NCBI RefSeq assembly: GCF_009720365.1
Contig: NZ_WBZD01000048.1
Location: 1 to 64,000, forward strand
Direction of reading: 5' to 3'
DNA from: Catellatospora paridis
GTDB lineage: Bacteria > Actinomycetota > Actinomycetes > Mycobacteriales > Micromonosporaceae
DNA length: 64,000 nucleotides
Part shown: piece after piece, positions 52,598-60,789 of the stretch
Numbering within the stretch: position 1 is the first letter of the stretch
How the letters are laid out: the number at the start of each line of letters is the position of its first letter
Made by a program: the position numbers and the translations under genes
The notes under the pieces: generated by a model
What the model saw: the letters and a program-made list of their open reading frames with translations, nothing else
Database searches by the model: none
Told to the model about the DNA's origin: nothing

Positions 52598-53874
52598 GCG
52601 GGCACCGCCCGGATCTCCGGCGGGTCGGCCGGGATGCGCGCGTGCACCGTGAACCCGCCGTCCAGCCGCGGCCGCGCCTGCACCGAGCCGCCGGCCAGGG
52701 CGACCCGCTCGGCGAGCCCGACCAGGCCCAGCCCGCTGTCCGGCACCGGCGGGGCCGGTTGCGGCGGCGGCGCGTTGTCCACCGACACGGTCAGCCCGTG
52801 CGGTTCGTGGCGCAGCGTGACCGTGGTCGGCACGGCCCCCGCGTGCTTGGCCACGTTGGTCAGCGCCTCCTGCACCACCCGGTATGCCGTGCGCTGCGCG
52901 GACAGGGGCACCTCCCGCGGCTGCCCCTCGTCGACGCGGCGTACCGGCAGCCCGGCGGCACGGCTGGCGTCCAGCAGCCGGTCCAGGTCGGCCAGCGTCG
53001 GCTGCGGCGCGAGTTCCGGCACCGTGCCGTCGGCCAGGTCGGGCGCGCGCAGCATGCCGAGCACCTCGCGCAGTTCCTGCATCGCCTCCCGGCCGGTGGT
53101 GCGGATCAAGGCGGCCTCCTCGGCGGTGCGCGGGTCCGCTGTGCTGACCTCCAGCGCCCCGGCGTGCAGCACCATCAGCGCGACCCGGTGCGCCACCACG
53201 TCGTGCATCTCGCGGGCGATGCGCCGCCGCTCCTCGGACCGGGCCCGCTCGGCGCGCTCGTGCTGCTCGCGTTCGAGCCGCTCGGCCCGGTCGCGCAGCT
53301 GCTCCAGGACCTGGCGGCGGGCGCGCACCCACAGCCCGAAGACGAACGGCAGCCCGACGGTCATACCCACCCAGAACAGGGCGGTGAAAGTGCCGCCGAC
53401 GATGACGCCGCCGGTCATGCCCTCGTACAGCAGGTCGCCGTGCACCGCGCTCCAGCCGACCGGCAACCCGACGAGGGTGCTCGCGACCAGGAAGTACGGC
53501 CAGGCGCGGCCGGGGTCGTGCGGGCGGCCGGGGCGACCCGCGCCCGCGTAGTAGGCGGCGACGAACACCGCGGCCATCATGGTCAGCCCCAGCCATGCCA
53601 GGAGCGAGACGACGAACAGCGGCCAGCGCGCCCGCCGGATGAACATGGCGCTGACCCCGGCGGCCAGCATCGCCAGCGCGACCAGCGCCCAGGGCGGGTC
53701 GGCGGACATGCCGTCGAAGAGGAAGATCGGCGGCCGCCACGGCGAGACGAACGAGAGGGTCGTCACCCCGCAGCCGAGCGCGAACGGGTACAGCCAGTGC
53801 GCGAACCGGCGCAGCCGGCTCGACGGCTGCAGCCACGACGGCAGGCCGGGCACCCGTGCCGCGCTGTGCTCCAC
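52594..53874 (-). CDS. NarL-type sensor histidine kinase
   Basis: A 426-residue kinase. The N-terminal half has four to five hydrophobic helices with short loops, so it senses within or at the membrane. HisKA_3 has phospho-His in ARSEERRRIAREMHDVVAHR. The ATPase domain ends GLGLVGLAERVALAGGSV. GTG 53874 with GGGAGGT 8 nt upstream. It is the partner of the LuxR-type regulator encoded just downstream. Confidence 0.9.
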   Translation of the reverse strand: MEHSAARVPGLPSWLQPSSRLRRFAHWLYPFALGCGVTTLSFVSPWRPPIFLFDGMSADPPWALVALAMLAAGVSAMFIRRARWPLFVVSLLAWLGLTMMAAVFVAAYYAGAGRPGRPHDPGRAWPYFLVASTLVGLPVGWSAVHGDLLYEGMTGGVIVGGTFTALFWVGMTVGLPFVFGLWVRARRQVLEQLRDRAERLEREQHERAERARSEERRRIAREMHDVVAHRVALMVLHAGALEVSTADPRTAEEAALIRTTGREAMQELREVLGMLRAPDLADGTVPELAPQPTLADLDRLLDASRAAGLPVRRVDEGQPREVPLSAQRTAYRVVQEALTNVAKHAGAVPTTVTLRHEPHGLTVSVDNAPPPQPAPPVPDSGLGLVGLAERVALAGGSVQARPRLDGGFTVHARIPADPPEIRAVPA

Positions 53875-53938
53875 GTGCCCACCTCCCGTTCGCCGCCGTG
53901 TCGGTGACGAGCTTAGGCAGGTGTGCCGCCGTGGCGGC

Positions 53939-53992
53939 CACTACTTCCGTCGCCGCGTCCTGCTACTTAAGTAGTGGGTCGTGATCTACTCC
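53939..53992. promoter_or_regulatory. Palindrome CTACTTAAGTAG and half-sites in divergent promoter
   Basis: A perfect 12-bp palindrome at 53963-53974, with a CACTACTT half-site at 53939-53946 and a CTACT at about 53985. It lies between the kinase and the ABC exporter. Probably the binding site of the LuxR-type regulator. Confidence 0.5.
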
Positions 53993-54034
53993 TGCCCGAG
54001 TGCACGGCCGCGGCCGGGCGGCAGCGTGTCGGTC

Positions 54035-54832
54035 ATGACGAACTTCGACGCCGCGGTGAGCGCGGAAGACCTCACCAAACGGTACGGCTCGGGCGACGCG
54101 CAGGTGACCGCACTGGACACGGTGACGGTGGCCTTCGGCCGCGGCGAGCTCACCGCGATCATGGGCCCGTCCGGGTCCGGCAAGTCCACCCTGATGCACT
54201 GCCTGGCGGGCCTGGACACGCCGACCGCCGGACGGGTGTGGCTGGACGGCTCGCGCCACGGCGACGCCGACCGGGTCGAGCTGAGCGGCCTGCGCGACGA
54301 CGCGCTGACGGCGCTGCGCCGCGACCGGATGGGTTTCGTGTTCCAGGCGTTCAACCTGCTGCCGACGCTGACCGCGTGGGAGAACATCACCCTGCCGCTG
54401 GACCTCGCCGGGCGGCGGCCCGACCAGGCCTTCGCCGACACCGTGATCGACGCCGTCGGGCTGCGCGACCGGCTGCACCACCGTCCCGCCCAGCTCTCCG
54501 GCGGCCAGCAGCAGCGGGTGGCCTGCGCCCGGGCGCTGATCAGCCGCCCGGACGTGGTCTTCGCCGACGAGCCGACCGGGGCGCTGGACTCCCGGGCGGG
54601 CGCGGAGGTGCTCGGCTTCCTGCGCCGCAGCGTCGACGAGCTGGCGCAGACCGTGGTCATGGTCACCCACGACCCGGTCGCGGCGTCGTACGCCGACCGG
54701 GTGCTGTTCCTGGCCGACGGGAAGATCGTCGACGAGCTGCGCGAACCCTCCGCCGACCGGGTGCTCGACCGGATCCGCTCGCTGGAGTCCGTCGCGCGCG
54801 GCGCCCGTACAGCCGTCGGGGCGGGTGCCTGA
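54035..54832 (+). CDS. ABC exporter ATPase (MacB/LolD type)
   Basis: A 265-residue ATPase: Walker A GPSGSGKSTLMHCLAGLD, Q-loop VFQAFNLLPTLTAWENITLP, signature LSGGQQQRVACARALI, Walker B VVFADEPTGALD, switch His VMVTHDP. It pairs with the FtsX-type permease that follows with an overlapping start. ATG 54035 is chosen by family start; no strong Shine-Dalgarno sequence is seen, and a GTG 6 nt upstream is possible. It likely powers export of, or protection against, lipophilic or peptide toxins. Confidence 0.92.
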   Translation: MTNFDAAVSAEDLTKRYGSGDAQVTALDTVTVAFGRGELTAIMGPSGSGKSTLMHCLAGLDTPTAGRVWLDGSRHGDADRVELSGLRDDALTALRRDRMGFVFQAFNLLPTLTAWENITLPLDLAGRRPDQAFADTVIDAVGLRDRLHHRPAQLSGGQQQRVACARALISRPDVVFADEPTGALDSRAGAEVLGFLRRSVDELAQTVVMVTHDPVAASYADRVLFLADGKIVDELREPSADRVLDRIRSLESVARGARTAVGAGA

Positions 54833-57357
54833 TGCTGCGGGCGATGCTGCGCGACCTGCGCGCACACCTGGGCCGGGTCGCGATGACCCTGGCCGCGATC
54901 GTGCTCGGGGTGGCCTTCGTGGTCGCCACCTGGGTGGTGTCGGACTCCGCCGCGGCCACGGTCAGCAGCGGCTCGTCCCGCACCGACCTGGGCGCGCTCG
55001 TGCGGGCCAAGCCGACGGGCCCGGCGGACGCGGAGATCTCCGCCGACGTCCTCGACCGGCTCGCCCGGCTGCCCGGGGTCACCCGGGCCGAGGGAGTGCG
55101 CGCCGGCTACGCGGCCCTGGTCGGGGCCAGCGGCAAGATCGGGACCACGTCCTGGGCGAAGACCGCCGGCACCGACTGGGACGACTCCCAGCGGTTCGCG
55201 CTCATCGACGGCCGCGGACCGCAGCGCGCCGGGGAGGTCGCGCTGGAGCAGCAGGCCGCCGCCGAGGCCGGGCTGTCGGTCGGCGACTCCGCGCGGGTGC
55301 TGCTCGGCGGCGACCGGTCCGACACCGCCACCGTCGTCGGCGTGTTCAGCTACCGGGCGACCGGCTGGGGGTTCGACCCGGCCGTGGTGTACGACGCGGA
55401 CACCGCGACCCGGCTGCTGCGCGACCCCGACGCCACGCCGACCGCGGAGCCGGGCTTCGCGCAGGTCGAGCTGTCCGGGCCCGACGAGCGGGCGGTCGTC
55501 GCGGCCGTCGAGGCCGATCTCGGCGCGGGCTACTGGATCGACTCGGGCAGCGAGCTTCGCGAGCAGCGGGCCAAGGACGCGGCCGCCGACGGCGACGTGA
55601 TCCGCAAGGCGCTGCTGGCGTTCGCGGCGGTGGCGCTGATGGCGGGCGTGTTCGTCATCGCGAACACCTTCACCATGCTGGTGACCCAGCGCACCCGGCA
55701 GTTCGCGCTGCTGCGGGCGGTCGGGGCGCGACGGCGGCAGGTGCGCCGGGCCGTGCTGACCGAGGCCGTCGTGCTGGGCCTGGTCGGTTCGACGGTCGGC
55801 GTCGCGTTCGGCGTCGGGCTGGGCCTGCTGGCGATGCGGCTGTTACCGGTGGTCGGCGACGTCGCCTACGTGGTGTCGCCGTGGGCGGTGCTGCTCGGGT
55901 ACGCGGTCGGCGTGGTGGTGACGATGGTCGCGGCGTACGGGTCGGCGCGCCGGGCGGCGCGGGTGTCGCCGATGGCGGCGCTGCGCACCGACGCGGCCGT
56001 GCCGCGGCGCTCACTGGTGCTGCGCAGCGTGCTCGGCCTGCTGGCCGTCGCCGCCGGGGCGGCCATGGTCGCGGTGACCTCGCCCGAGGACCTGACCGAG
56101 CCCAAGCGCATGCTGGCCATGGCCGGGGCGGTGCTGGCCTGGGTCGGGGTGCTGCTCACCGCGCCGATCCTGGTGTCGGCGGTGCTCGGCCCGCTGACCC
56201 GGCTGCTGCGCGCGCCGCGGCCGGTCACCCGCATCGCGCTGCGCAACGCGGTACGCGACCCGCGCCGCACCGCGGCGACGTCGTCCGCGCTGATGATCGG
56301 GCTGTCGCTGGTGTGCGCGTTCGCGACGGTGGGGCAGACGCTCAGCGCCGACATCACCGAGCAGGTGCGCTCGACGGTGCCCGAGAACGCGGTGGTGCTG
56401 CGCGCCGCGGCGTTCGGCTACCTCGACGACACGGCCCGCGCCGCCGCGACCGCGGCACCCGGGGTGACCGCGCTGGCCGCGCCGCGTTCCGGCGGCGTGG
56501 AGGTGATCTCGGCGCGGGGTTCGTCGCAGGACACCGAGTTCACCAGCCTCGACCCGGCCGCCGTCGGTTCGGCGATCCGCCCCCGTGTCCTCGCGGGCGG
56601 CTCCGATCTGCGACGCGGGGTGCTGCTGGCCGAGCGGGTCGCCACGGCGCTGGGCGTGCAGCCCGGGGACCAGGTCCGGCTCCGGTTCCCGGTCATCGGG
56701 GAGGCGGGGAAGGCTGCGCCGGTCGAGGTGCCGGCGACCGTCGCCGGCGTGCACGAGGGCAGTGACCTGCTGCGCGGGCAGCTGATCGACGACGCGCTCG
56801 TGCCCGCGGGCGTGTACCGGCAGGGCGACTCCATGTACGCCGTCGGCGCGGACGCCTCGACTCTGCGCGGCGCGTTGGAGAAGGCGTTCGCGTCCCGGCC
56901 CGACGTGCTGGTGCAGGACCGGGACGAACTGCTCGACGACCTGCTGGAGCCGTACCAGCTGGTGTTGGGGCTGGTCTACGTGCTGCTCGGCGCGGCCGTG
57001 GTGATCGCGGTGTTCGGGGTGGTCAACACGCTGGCGCTGTCGGTGCTGGAGCGGACCCGCGAGCTGGGCGTGTTCCGGGCGCTGGGCGCGTCGCGGGCGC
57101 TGGTGCGCCGCACGGTGCGCCGGGAGAGCGTGGTGATCTCGCTGTACGGCGGCGTGCTCGGCATCGCGGTGGGCGTGCTGCTGGGCGGGGTGATGCAGTA
57201 CGTCATCCTGGCCAACCCGGTGTTCGGCATGTCGGTGCCGTGGCTGACGGCCCTGGTGGCGCTGGCCGGGATGGGCCTGGTCGGGGTGCTGGCCGCGCTG
57301 TGGCCGGCCCGCCGCGCCGCCCGCGCCGACATCCTGGCGGCGATCGCCACCGAGTGA
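54832..57357 (+). CDS. ABC exporter permease, double FtsX domains
   Basis: An 841-residue permease. An N-terminal helix (GRVAMTLAAIVLGVAFVVAT) precedes an extracellular MacB-like domain, then an FtsX block of three helices (about 260-380: GVFVIANTFTMLVTQRTRQF, ALLRAVGARRRQVRRA), two central helices, a second periplasmic domain and a C-terminal FtsX block (VFGVVNTLALSVLERTRELG, VFRALGASRALVRRTV). The ATG overlaps the ATPase stop. Such 10-helix permeases function with one ATPase, often in resistance to antimicrobial peptides. Confidence 0.92.
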   Translation: MLRAMLRDLRAHLGRVAMTLAAIVLGVAFVVATWVVSDSAAATVSSGSSRTDLGALVRAKPTGPADAEISADVLDRLARLPGVTRAEGVRAGYAALVGASGKIGTTSWAKTAGTDWDDSQRFALIDGRGPQRAGEVALEQQAAAEAGLSVGDSARVLLGGDRSDTATVVGVFSYRATGWGFDPAVVYDADTATRLLRDPDATPTAEPGFAQVELSGPDERAVVAAVEADLGAGYWIDSGSELREQRAKDAAADGDVIRKALLAFAAVALMAGVFVIANTFTMLVTQRTRQFALLRAVGARRRQVRRAVLTEAVVLGLVGSTVGVAFGVGLGLLAMRLLPVVGDVAYVVSPWAVLLGYAVGVVVTMVAAYGSARRAARVSPMAALRTDAAVPRRSLVLRSVLGLLAVAAGAAMVAVTSPEDLTEPKRMLAMAGAVLAWVGVLLTAPILVSAVLGPLTRLLRAPRPVTRIALRNAVRDPRRTAATSSALMIGLSLVCAFATVGQTLSADITEQVRSTVPENAVVLRAAAFGYLDDTARAAATAAPGVTALAAPRSGGVEVISARGSSQDTEFTSLDPAAVGSAIRPRVLAGGSDLRRGVLLAERVATALGVQPGDQVRLRFPVIGEAGKAAPVEVPATVAGVHEGSDLLRGQLIDDALVPAGVYRQGDSMYAVGADASTLRGALEKAFASRPDVLVQDRDELLDDLLEPYQLVLGLVYVLLGAAVVIAVFGVVNTLALSVLERTRELGVFRALGASRALVRRTVRRESVVISLYGGVLGIAVGVLLGGVMQYVILANPVFGMSVPWLTALVALAGMGLVGVLAALWPARRAARADILAAIATE

Positions 57358-57408
57358 TCCGCGGTCCCGGCCCGGTTCCGCGAGTCGCAGCACCGGGCCG
57401 GGCCTTTG

Positions 57409-57473
57409 ATAGACGTTGGCCTATCTGGATGACTGTGATGTCGATTTTTTCATCTAGATAGGCCAATGTCTAT
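57409..57473. repeat. AT-rich 24-bp inverted repeat
   Basis: 57409-57432 and 57450-57473 are inverted copies with two mismatches, separated by a 17-nt T-rich loop. It follows the exporter genes and could terminate them. Its base composition contrasts sharply with the neighbourhood, so it may be an interspersed element instead. Confidence 0.65.
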
Positions 57474-57525
57474 TTCAAGCCGGGTCGCCCACGGCCCCGG
57501 AGGCGGGGCGTGACCGGCGCCACGC

Positions 57526-57559
57526 TTGCCTTGACACCGGCGGCAACGTTTAGCGTTGC
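57526..57559 (+). promoter_or_regulatory. MerR-type promoter with 19-bp spacer and operator
   Basis: TTGCCT (57526-57531) and TAGCGT (57551-57556) are 19 nt apart, the stretched spacing typical of MerR-activated promoters. GCAACG-TTTAG-CGTTGC (57543-57559) is an inverted repeat at the -10. A shorter TTGACA pairing would give only 14 nt. Confidence 0.45.
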
Positions 57560-57582
57560 GGGGGACAGGGAGGAGGACTCGG

Positions 57583-57969
57583 ATGCGCATCGGCGAGCTG
57601 GCGCAACGCGCCGGCACCAGCACCCGCACGCTGCGGTACTACGAGCAGCACGGCCTGATCCGGTCGCGGCGCGCGACCAACGGATACCGTGCGTTCGACG
57701 AGGCCGAACTGCGGGTCGTGCACGAGATCCGGTCCCTGCTCGCGGTCGGGTTCGACCTCGACGACATCCGCCCGTTCGTGGCGTGCCTGCGGGCCGGGCA
57801 TGCGACCGGCGACGTGTGTCCCGACTCGGTCGCCGTGCTGCGGCGCAAGCTCGCCGAGGTCGACGCCTGCCGCGACCGGCTCGACGCCGTCCGTGACCAG
57901 CTCCACCACCAGCTCACCGAAGCCATCGCCCACCGGGAGAAGACATGCCTGAGAAGAACGGCCCCCTAG
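57583..57969 (+). CDS. MerR-family transcriptional regulator
   Basis: A 128-residue activator with the N-terminal winged helix MRIGELAQRAGTSTRTLRYY, EQHGLIRSRRATNGYRAFDE, and a dimerisation helix. Two Cys (VACLRAG, DVCPDS) plus one near the end (DACRD) could sense metal or redox state, but the classical metal-binding loop is absent. GGAGGAGG 7 nt before ATG. It overlaps the thioredoxin gene by 25 nt, so it may report thiol stress and control both itself and thioredoxin. Confidence 0.88.
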   Translation: MRIGELAQRAGTSTRTLRYYEQHGLIRSRRATNGYRAFDEAELRVVHEIRSLLAVGFDLDDIRPFVACLRAGHATGDVCPDSVAVLRRKLAEVDACRDRLDAVRDQLHHQLTEAIAHREKTCLRRTAP

Positions 57970-58286
57970 TCGAGGTCACCGACGCCACGTTCGTCGACGT
58001 CGTGCTGAAGTCGGAGCGGCCCGTGGTGGTCGACTTCTGGGCGGAGTGGTGCGCGCCCTGCAAGGTGCTGGAGCGCTCGCTGAACGAGCTGTCCGAGGAG
58101 TTCGGCGACCGGCTGGTCATCGCGAAGCTCGACGCGGACGCGAACCCGGAGACGGCGCGGGCGTACAAGGTGATGTCGATGCCGACGCTGATCGTGTTCC
58201 GCGGCGGCGAGGTCGTCGCCAGCGCGGTCGGCAACCGCCCGAAGATGGCCCTGCGCCAGTTCCTGGAGACCGGCATCGCGGGCTGA
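57945..58286 (+). CDS. trxA: Thioredoxin
   Basis: A 113-residue classical thioredoxin with VDFWAEWCAPCK active site (WCxPC), KLDADANPETARAYKVMSMP and cis-Pro in SMPTLIVF. It reduces disulfides of cytoplasmic proteins. GGGAGAAG precedes the ATG, which lies inside the MerR gene, so expression is tied to that regulator. No thioredoxin reductase is adjacent; this is likely an accessory thioredoxin, and the gene symbol is generic. Confidence 0.9.
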   Translation: MPEKNGPLVEVTDATFVDVVLKSERPVVVDFWAEWCAPCKVLERSLNELSEEFGDRLVIAKLDADANPETARAYKVMSMPTLIVFRGGEVVASAVGNRPKMALRQFLETGIAG

Positions 58287-58292
58287 GCCGGC

Positions 58293-58754
58293 TCAGGCCG
58301 CGGCGGCCTTCGCCGCCGCGGCCCGCCGCCCGGCCGCGATGATCAGGACCGCGACCGTCAGCAGGAAGCTGCTGAGCGCCAGCACCCCGCGGGTGTACGT
58401 GGTGACCGGGTCCACGGCCCCCGCGACGCCCAGTTCGTCGCCGCCGGTCGCCATGAACTGGGCGTGCAGCGCAACCCCGACCTCGACTGCGAGCACGACC
58501 GCGGCCGCCGCCCGGGCCGGGCCGGTCAGCCCGGCGAACATCCAGCGCCACAGGTCCCGCGCCCGGCTGCCGTCGGGCATCCCGTGCTGGAACATCGTCC
58601 CGCCGATCGCGACCGCCAAGAAGATCACTCCTAGCGGCCCGGCCAGCGACACGACGGTCTCGAAGTCGATCGACGTCGTGGGCAGGAACGTGGCGGCGGT
58701 CAGCAGCACGCACGCGGCGTTCACGGCGGCGGTCACCCGTAGTGTCCAGAGCAT
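58293..58754 (-). CDS. Four-helix hypothetical membrane protein
   Basis: A 153-residue protein with four hydrophobic segments (TLRVTAAVNAACVLLTAATF, VVSLAGPLGVIFLAVAIGGT, GPARAAAAVVLAVEVGVALH, LALSSFLLTVAVLIIAAGRR) and little else. ATG 58754; no strong ribosome site. Converges on the thioredoxin gene. Confidence 0.75.
   Translation of the reverse strand: MLWTLRVTAAVNAACVLLTAATFLPTTSIDFETVVSLAGPLGVIFLAVAIGGTMFQHGMPDGSRARDLWRWMFAGLTGPARAAAAVVLAVEVGVALHAQFMATGGDELGVAGAVDPVTTYTRGVLALSSFLLTVAVLIIAAGRRAAAAKAAAA
58296..58323. terminator. 12-bp stem-loop at convergent gene ends
   Basis: 58296-58307 pairs perfectly with 58312-58323 around a 4-nt loop, inside the last codons of the membrane-protein gene (the Ala-Lys-Ala tail). 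It also fits as terminator of the thioredoxin transcript. Confidence 0.6.
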
Positions 58755-58850
58755 GGCAGCACCGTAGGAGCCGTCCGCAACCTTCGACGCCCGCGTCTGC
58801 CGTGGCCCGTTCCGCACCGGGCGGACGGCGTGCTTTGACATGATCGGTTG

Positions 58851-59555
58851 ATGGGCCAGGCGTACGCCGTCACCGCGGAGTTCTACGACCTGCTGCAGGC
58901 CACCGAAGATCTCGCGGTCACCGGGCGGCTGCTGGACCGGTGGCTTGGCCGCCCCGAGGTGGGCGTGCTGGACGTGGGGGCGGGCACCGGGCTGGCCACG
59001 AACGTGCTGGCCCGGCGCTGCGCGGTGACCGTGCACGCGGTCGAGCCCGCCGCGAGCATGCGGGCCGTCCTGCTGAGCCGTCTCGCCGGGCAGACCGAGG
59101 TGCTGCCCCGGGTCCGCGTGTACGCCCGCACCGTCCAGGATCTGGGTCTGGTCGGCGTGGCCGACTTCGGCTGGTGCCTGAACACCATGGCCGGGCTCGA
59201 CCGATCCGACCGGGCCGCGGCGCTGCGCGCGCTCGCGGCCGCGCTCGTGCCCGGCGGCCGGCTGGTGGTGCAGCGCCCGCCGAGCCGCGCCGTCGCGCAG
59301 CGCCACGACCTGCCGTCGTGGCGGCTCGGCGGCGACCTATACAGCGGTGAGGTGACCACCACGCCGGTCGGCGCGGACCGGGTCCGATGGCGGTTCGACT
59401 ACCGGGTCAGCCGCGACGGCGCGCTGGTACGCGCGGAGACCGAGGTCTTCGACGGCCACCTCGCCACGGAGTCCGGATTCGACGCCGAGCTGGCGTCGGC
59501 CGGGTTCGTCGTGGTCGGGGCGGACGTTCCGGACATCGTCGTCGCTCAGCGGTGA
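58851..59555 (+). CDS. SAM-dependent methyltransferase
   Basis: A 234-residue class I methyltransferase with motif I VLDVGAGTGLATNVLARR, acidic loop VHAVEPAASM, and DFGWCLNTMAGL. Starts AYAVTAEFYDLLQATED, typical of small ubiquinone-like or natural-product methyltransferases. ATG 58851 with TTG 3 nt earlier. Acceptor unknown. Divergent from the four-helix membrane protein. Confidence 0.86.
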   Translation: MGQAYAVTAEFYDLLQATEDLAVTGRLLDRWLGRPEVGVLDVGAGTGLATNVLARRCAVTVHAVEPAASMRAVLLSRLAGQTEVLPRVRVYARTVQDLGLVGVADFGWCLNTMAGLDRSDRAAALRALAAALVPGGRLVVQRPPSRAVAQRHDLPSWRLGGDLYSGEVTTTPVGADRVRWRFDYRVSRDGALVRAETEVFDGHLATESGFDAELASAGFVVVGADVPDIVVAQR

Positions 59556-59630
59556 TCGCGCGTGATCGGATCGAGGGCTCGGCCAGGTGCCCGGCGGCCG
59601 CGAGAAGCGATCCCCGTGGATGGCGGCGGC

Positions 59631-59636
59631 TATGGT
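59631..59636 (+). promoter_or_regulatory. -10 box TATGGT for a leaderless transcript
   Basis: TATGGT ends 7 nt before ATG 59643 and no ribosome-binding site is present. Confidence 0.42.
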
Positions 59637-59642
59637 GAGCCG

Positions 59643-60167
59643 ATGTCGGACGATGAGGTGACCGCACCCGGCAGGCCCTCGTCGGGCCGGGTGCGGCCGA
59701 TGGTGCTGCTGGTGGTGGCGCTGATCCTGGTCGCGGCGTGGGGTGTCTGGCGGTTGGGCGCGCCCGACCTGGTGCAGGACGGGTCGAAGGGTGACGGCTA
59801 CGGCTGGGACCCGCCGAGCATCACGTTCGGCTTGCACAACGACGGCTTCACGGACGTGACCCTCGTCGGGGTCGGCCGCAGTGGGCCGGGTTTCGAGCTG
59901 CAGCGGGTCGACGGGGTTCCGGTGCTGCTGCCGCCGGGCGAGTCCGGGCGGATCACCCTGGTATACCGGGTCACCGACTGCGGGCGGGTGCCGACCGGCG
60001 CCTGGCCGGTGCCGGTGGTGGCCGTGACCTGGCGCGGCGAGTCCACCGTGTACCTCGATCAGCCCCGCCAGCAGCGCCGCGACGACCTGCCGGAGCCGCA
60101 GGGCCCGGACGTGGAGTGGCAGGAGGGCCTGGCCGCGAAGAACTGCGCCCTGACCGGCCGGTCCTGA
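59643..60167 (+). CDS. Hypothetical single-pass membrane protein
   Basis: A 174-residue protein with one N-terminal helix (VRPMVLLVVALILVAAWGVW) and an extracytoplasmic beta-rich domain (SITFGLHNDGFTDVTLVGVG, then SGRITLVYRVTDC). Two Cys (TDCGRV, KNCAL) may form a disulfide. The domain looks like an immunoglobulin-type or copper-chaperone-type beta-sandwich, but I cannot assign a family. Confidence 0.75.
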   Translation: MSDDEVTAPGRPSSGRVRPMVLLVVALILVAAWGVWRLGAPDLVQDGSKGDGYGWDPPSITFGLHNDGFTDVTLVGVGRSGPGFELQRVDGVPVLLPPGESGRITLVYRVTDCGRVPTGAWPVPVVAVTWRGESTVYLDQPRQQRRDDLPEPQGPDVEWQEGLAAKNCALTGRS

Positions 60168-60198
60168 GCGAAGCCGTCGAGGCGGACCGCTCTTTCGG

Positions 60199-60204
60199 TA
60201 GCGT
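60199..60204 (+). promoter_or_regulatory. -10 box TAGCGT for a leaderless transcript
   Basis: TAGCGT lies 8 nt before ATG 60213; no Shine-Dalgarno sequence is seen. Confidence 0.4.
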
Positions 60205-60212
60205 TGTCGTTC

Positions 60213-60722
60213 ATGGAAGACAACGGGCTGACGATCCGGCTGGCCGGCGCGGAGGCCGTCGACGGGCTGGAGCCGCTGTGGCTGGCGATGCACCGCCATC
60301 ACCGCGAGGTCGCTCCGGAGCTGGCCATGTATCCGGACGAGCGGTCCTGGCAGCTGCGCCGCGACCTGTACCGGCAGTGGATCACCGAGCCGGGGTCGTT
60401 CGTGCTGCTGGCCGAGGACGGCGCGGAGCTGGTCGGCTACGCCTTCGTGCACGTGTTCGCGGGCCCGGACGACACCTGGGTGTCCGGCGACCGGATCGCC
60501 GAACTGGAGTCGCTGTCCGTGGCGGCGAGCCACCGCGGCCGGGGTGTCGGCACCCGGCTGCTCGACGCCGTCGACGAGCGGCTGGCCGAGCTCGGCATCG
60601 GTGACCTGTACATCGGCACGCTGGCGGCCAACGTCGGCGCGCAGCGGGTGTACGAGAAGCGCGGTCTGCGCCCGCTGATGATCAAATATGCCCGGCTGGC
60701 CGCCTCGCCGCCCCGGGACTGA
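60213..60722 (+). CDS. GNAT-family N-acetyltransferase
   Basis: A 169-residue acetyl-CoA-dependent transferase. The pyrophosphate-binding loop is RGRGVGTRLLDAVDERL, preceded by LESLSVAASH and followed by LYIGTLAANVGAQRVYEKRG. Acceptor amine unknown. ATG 60213 fits the leaderless promoter; the TTG at 60204 would start inside the -10. Confidence 0.87.
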   Translation: MEDNGLTIRLAGAEAVDGLEPLWLAMHRHHREVAPELAMYPDERSWQLRRDLYRQWITEPGSFVLLAEDGAELVGYAFVHVFAGPDDTWVSGDRIAELESLSVAASHRGRGVGTRLLDAVDERLAELGIGDLYIGTLAANVGAQRVYEKRGLRPLMIKYARLAASPPRD

Positions 60723-60777
60723 ACCCGGCGGAGCCACCGGCCGCGAATTGGCCGTGGGGGAGCGCCGCCGCGGTGCG

Positions 60778-60783
60778 TACGGT
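60778..60783 (+). promoter_or_regulatory. -10 box TACGGT for a leaderless transcript
   Basis: TACGGT ends 6 nt before GTG 60790, which matches the family start of the PhzF-like protein. Confidence 0.42.
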
Positions 60784-60789
60784 CGACCT

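Noticed and set aside
57409-57473. Insertion-sequence ends
   Set aside because: No transposase gene or remnant between or near the repeats; only a hairpin-sized element is present.
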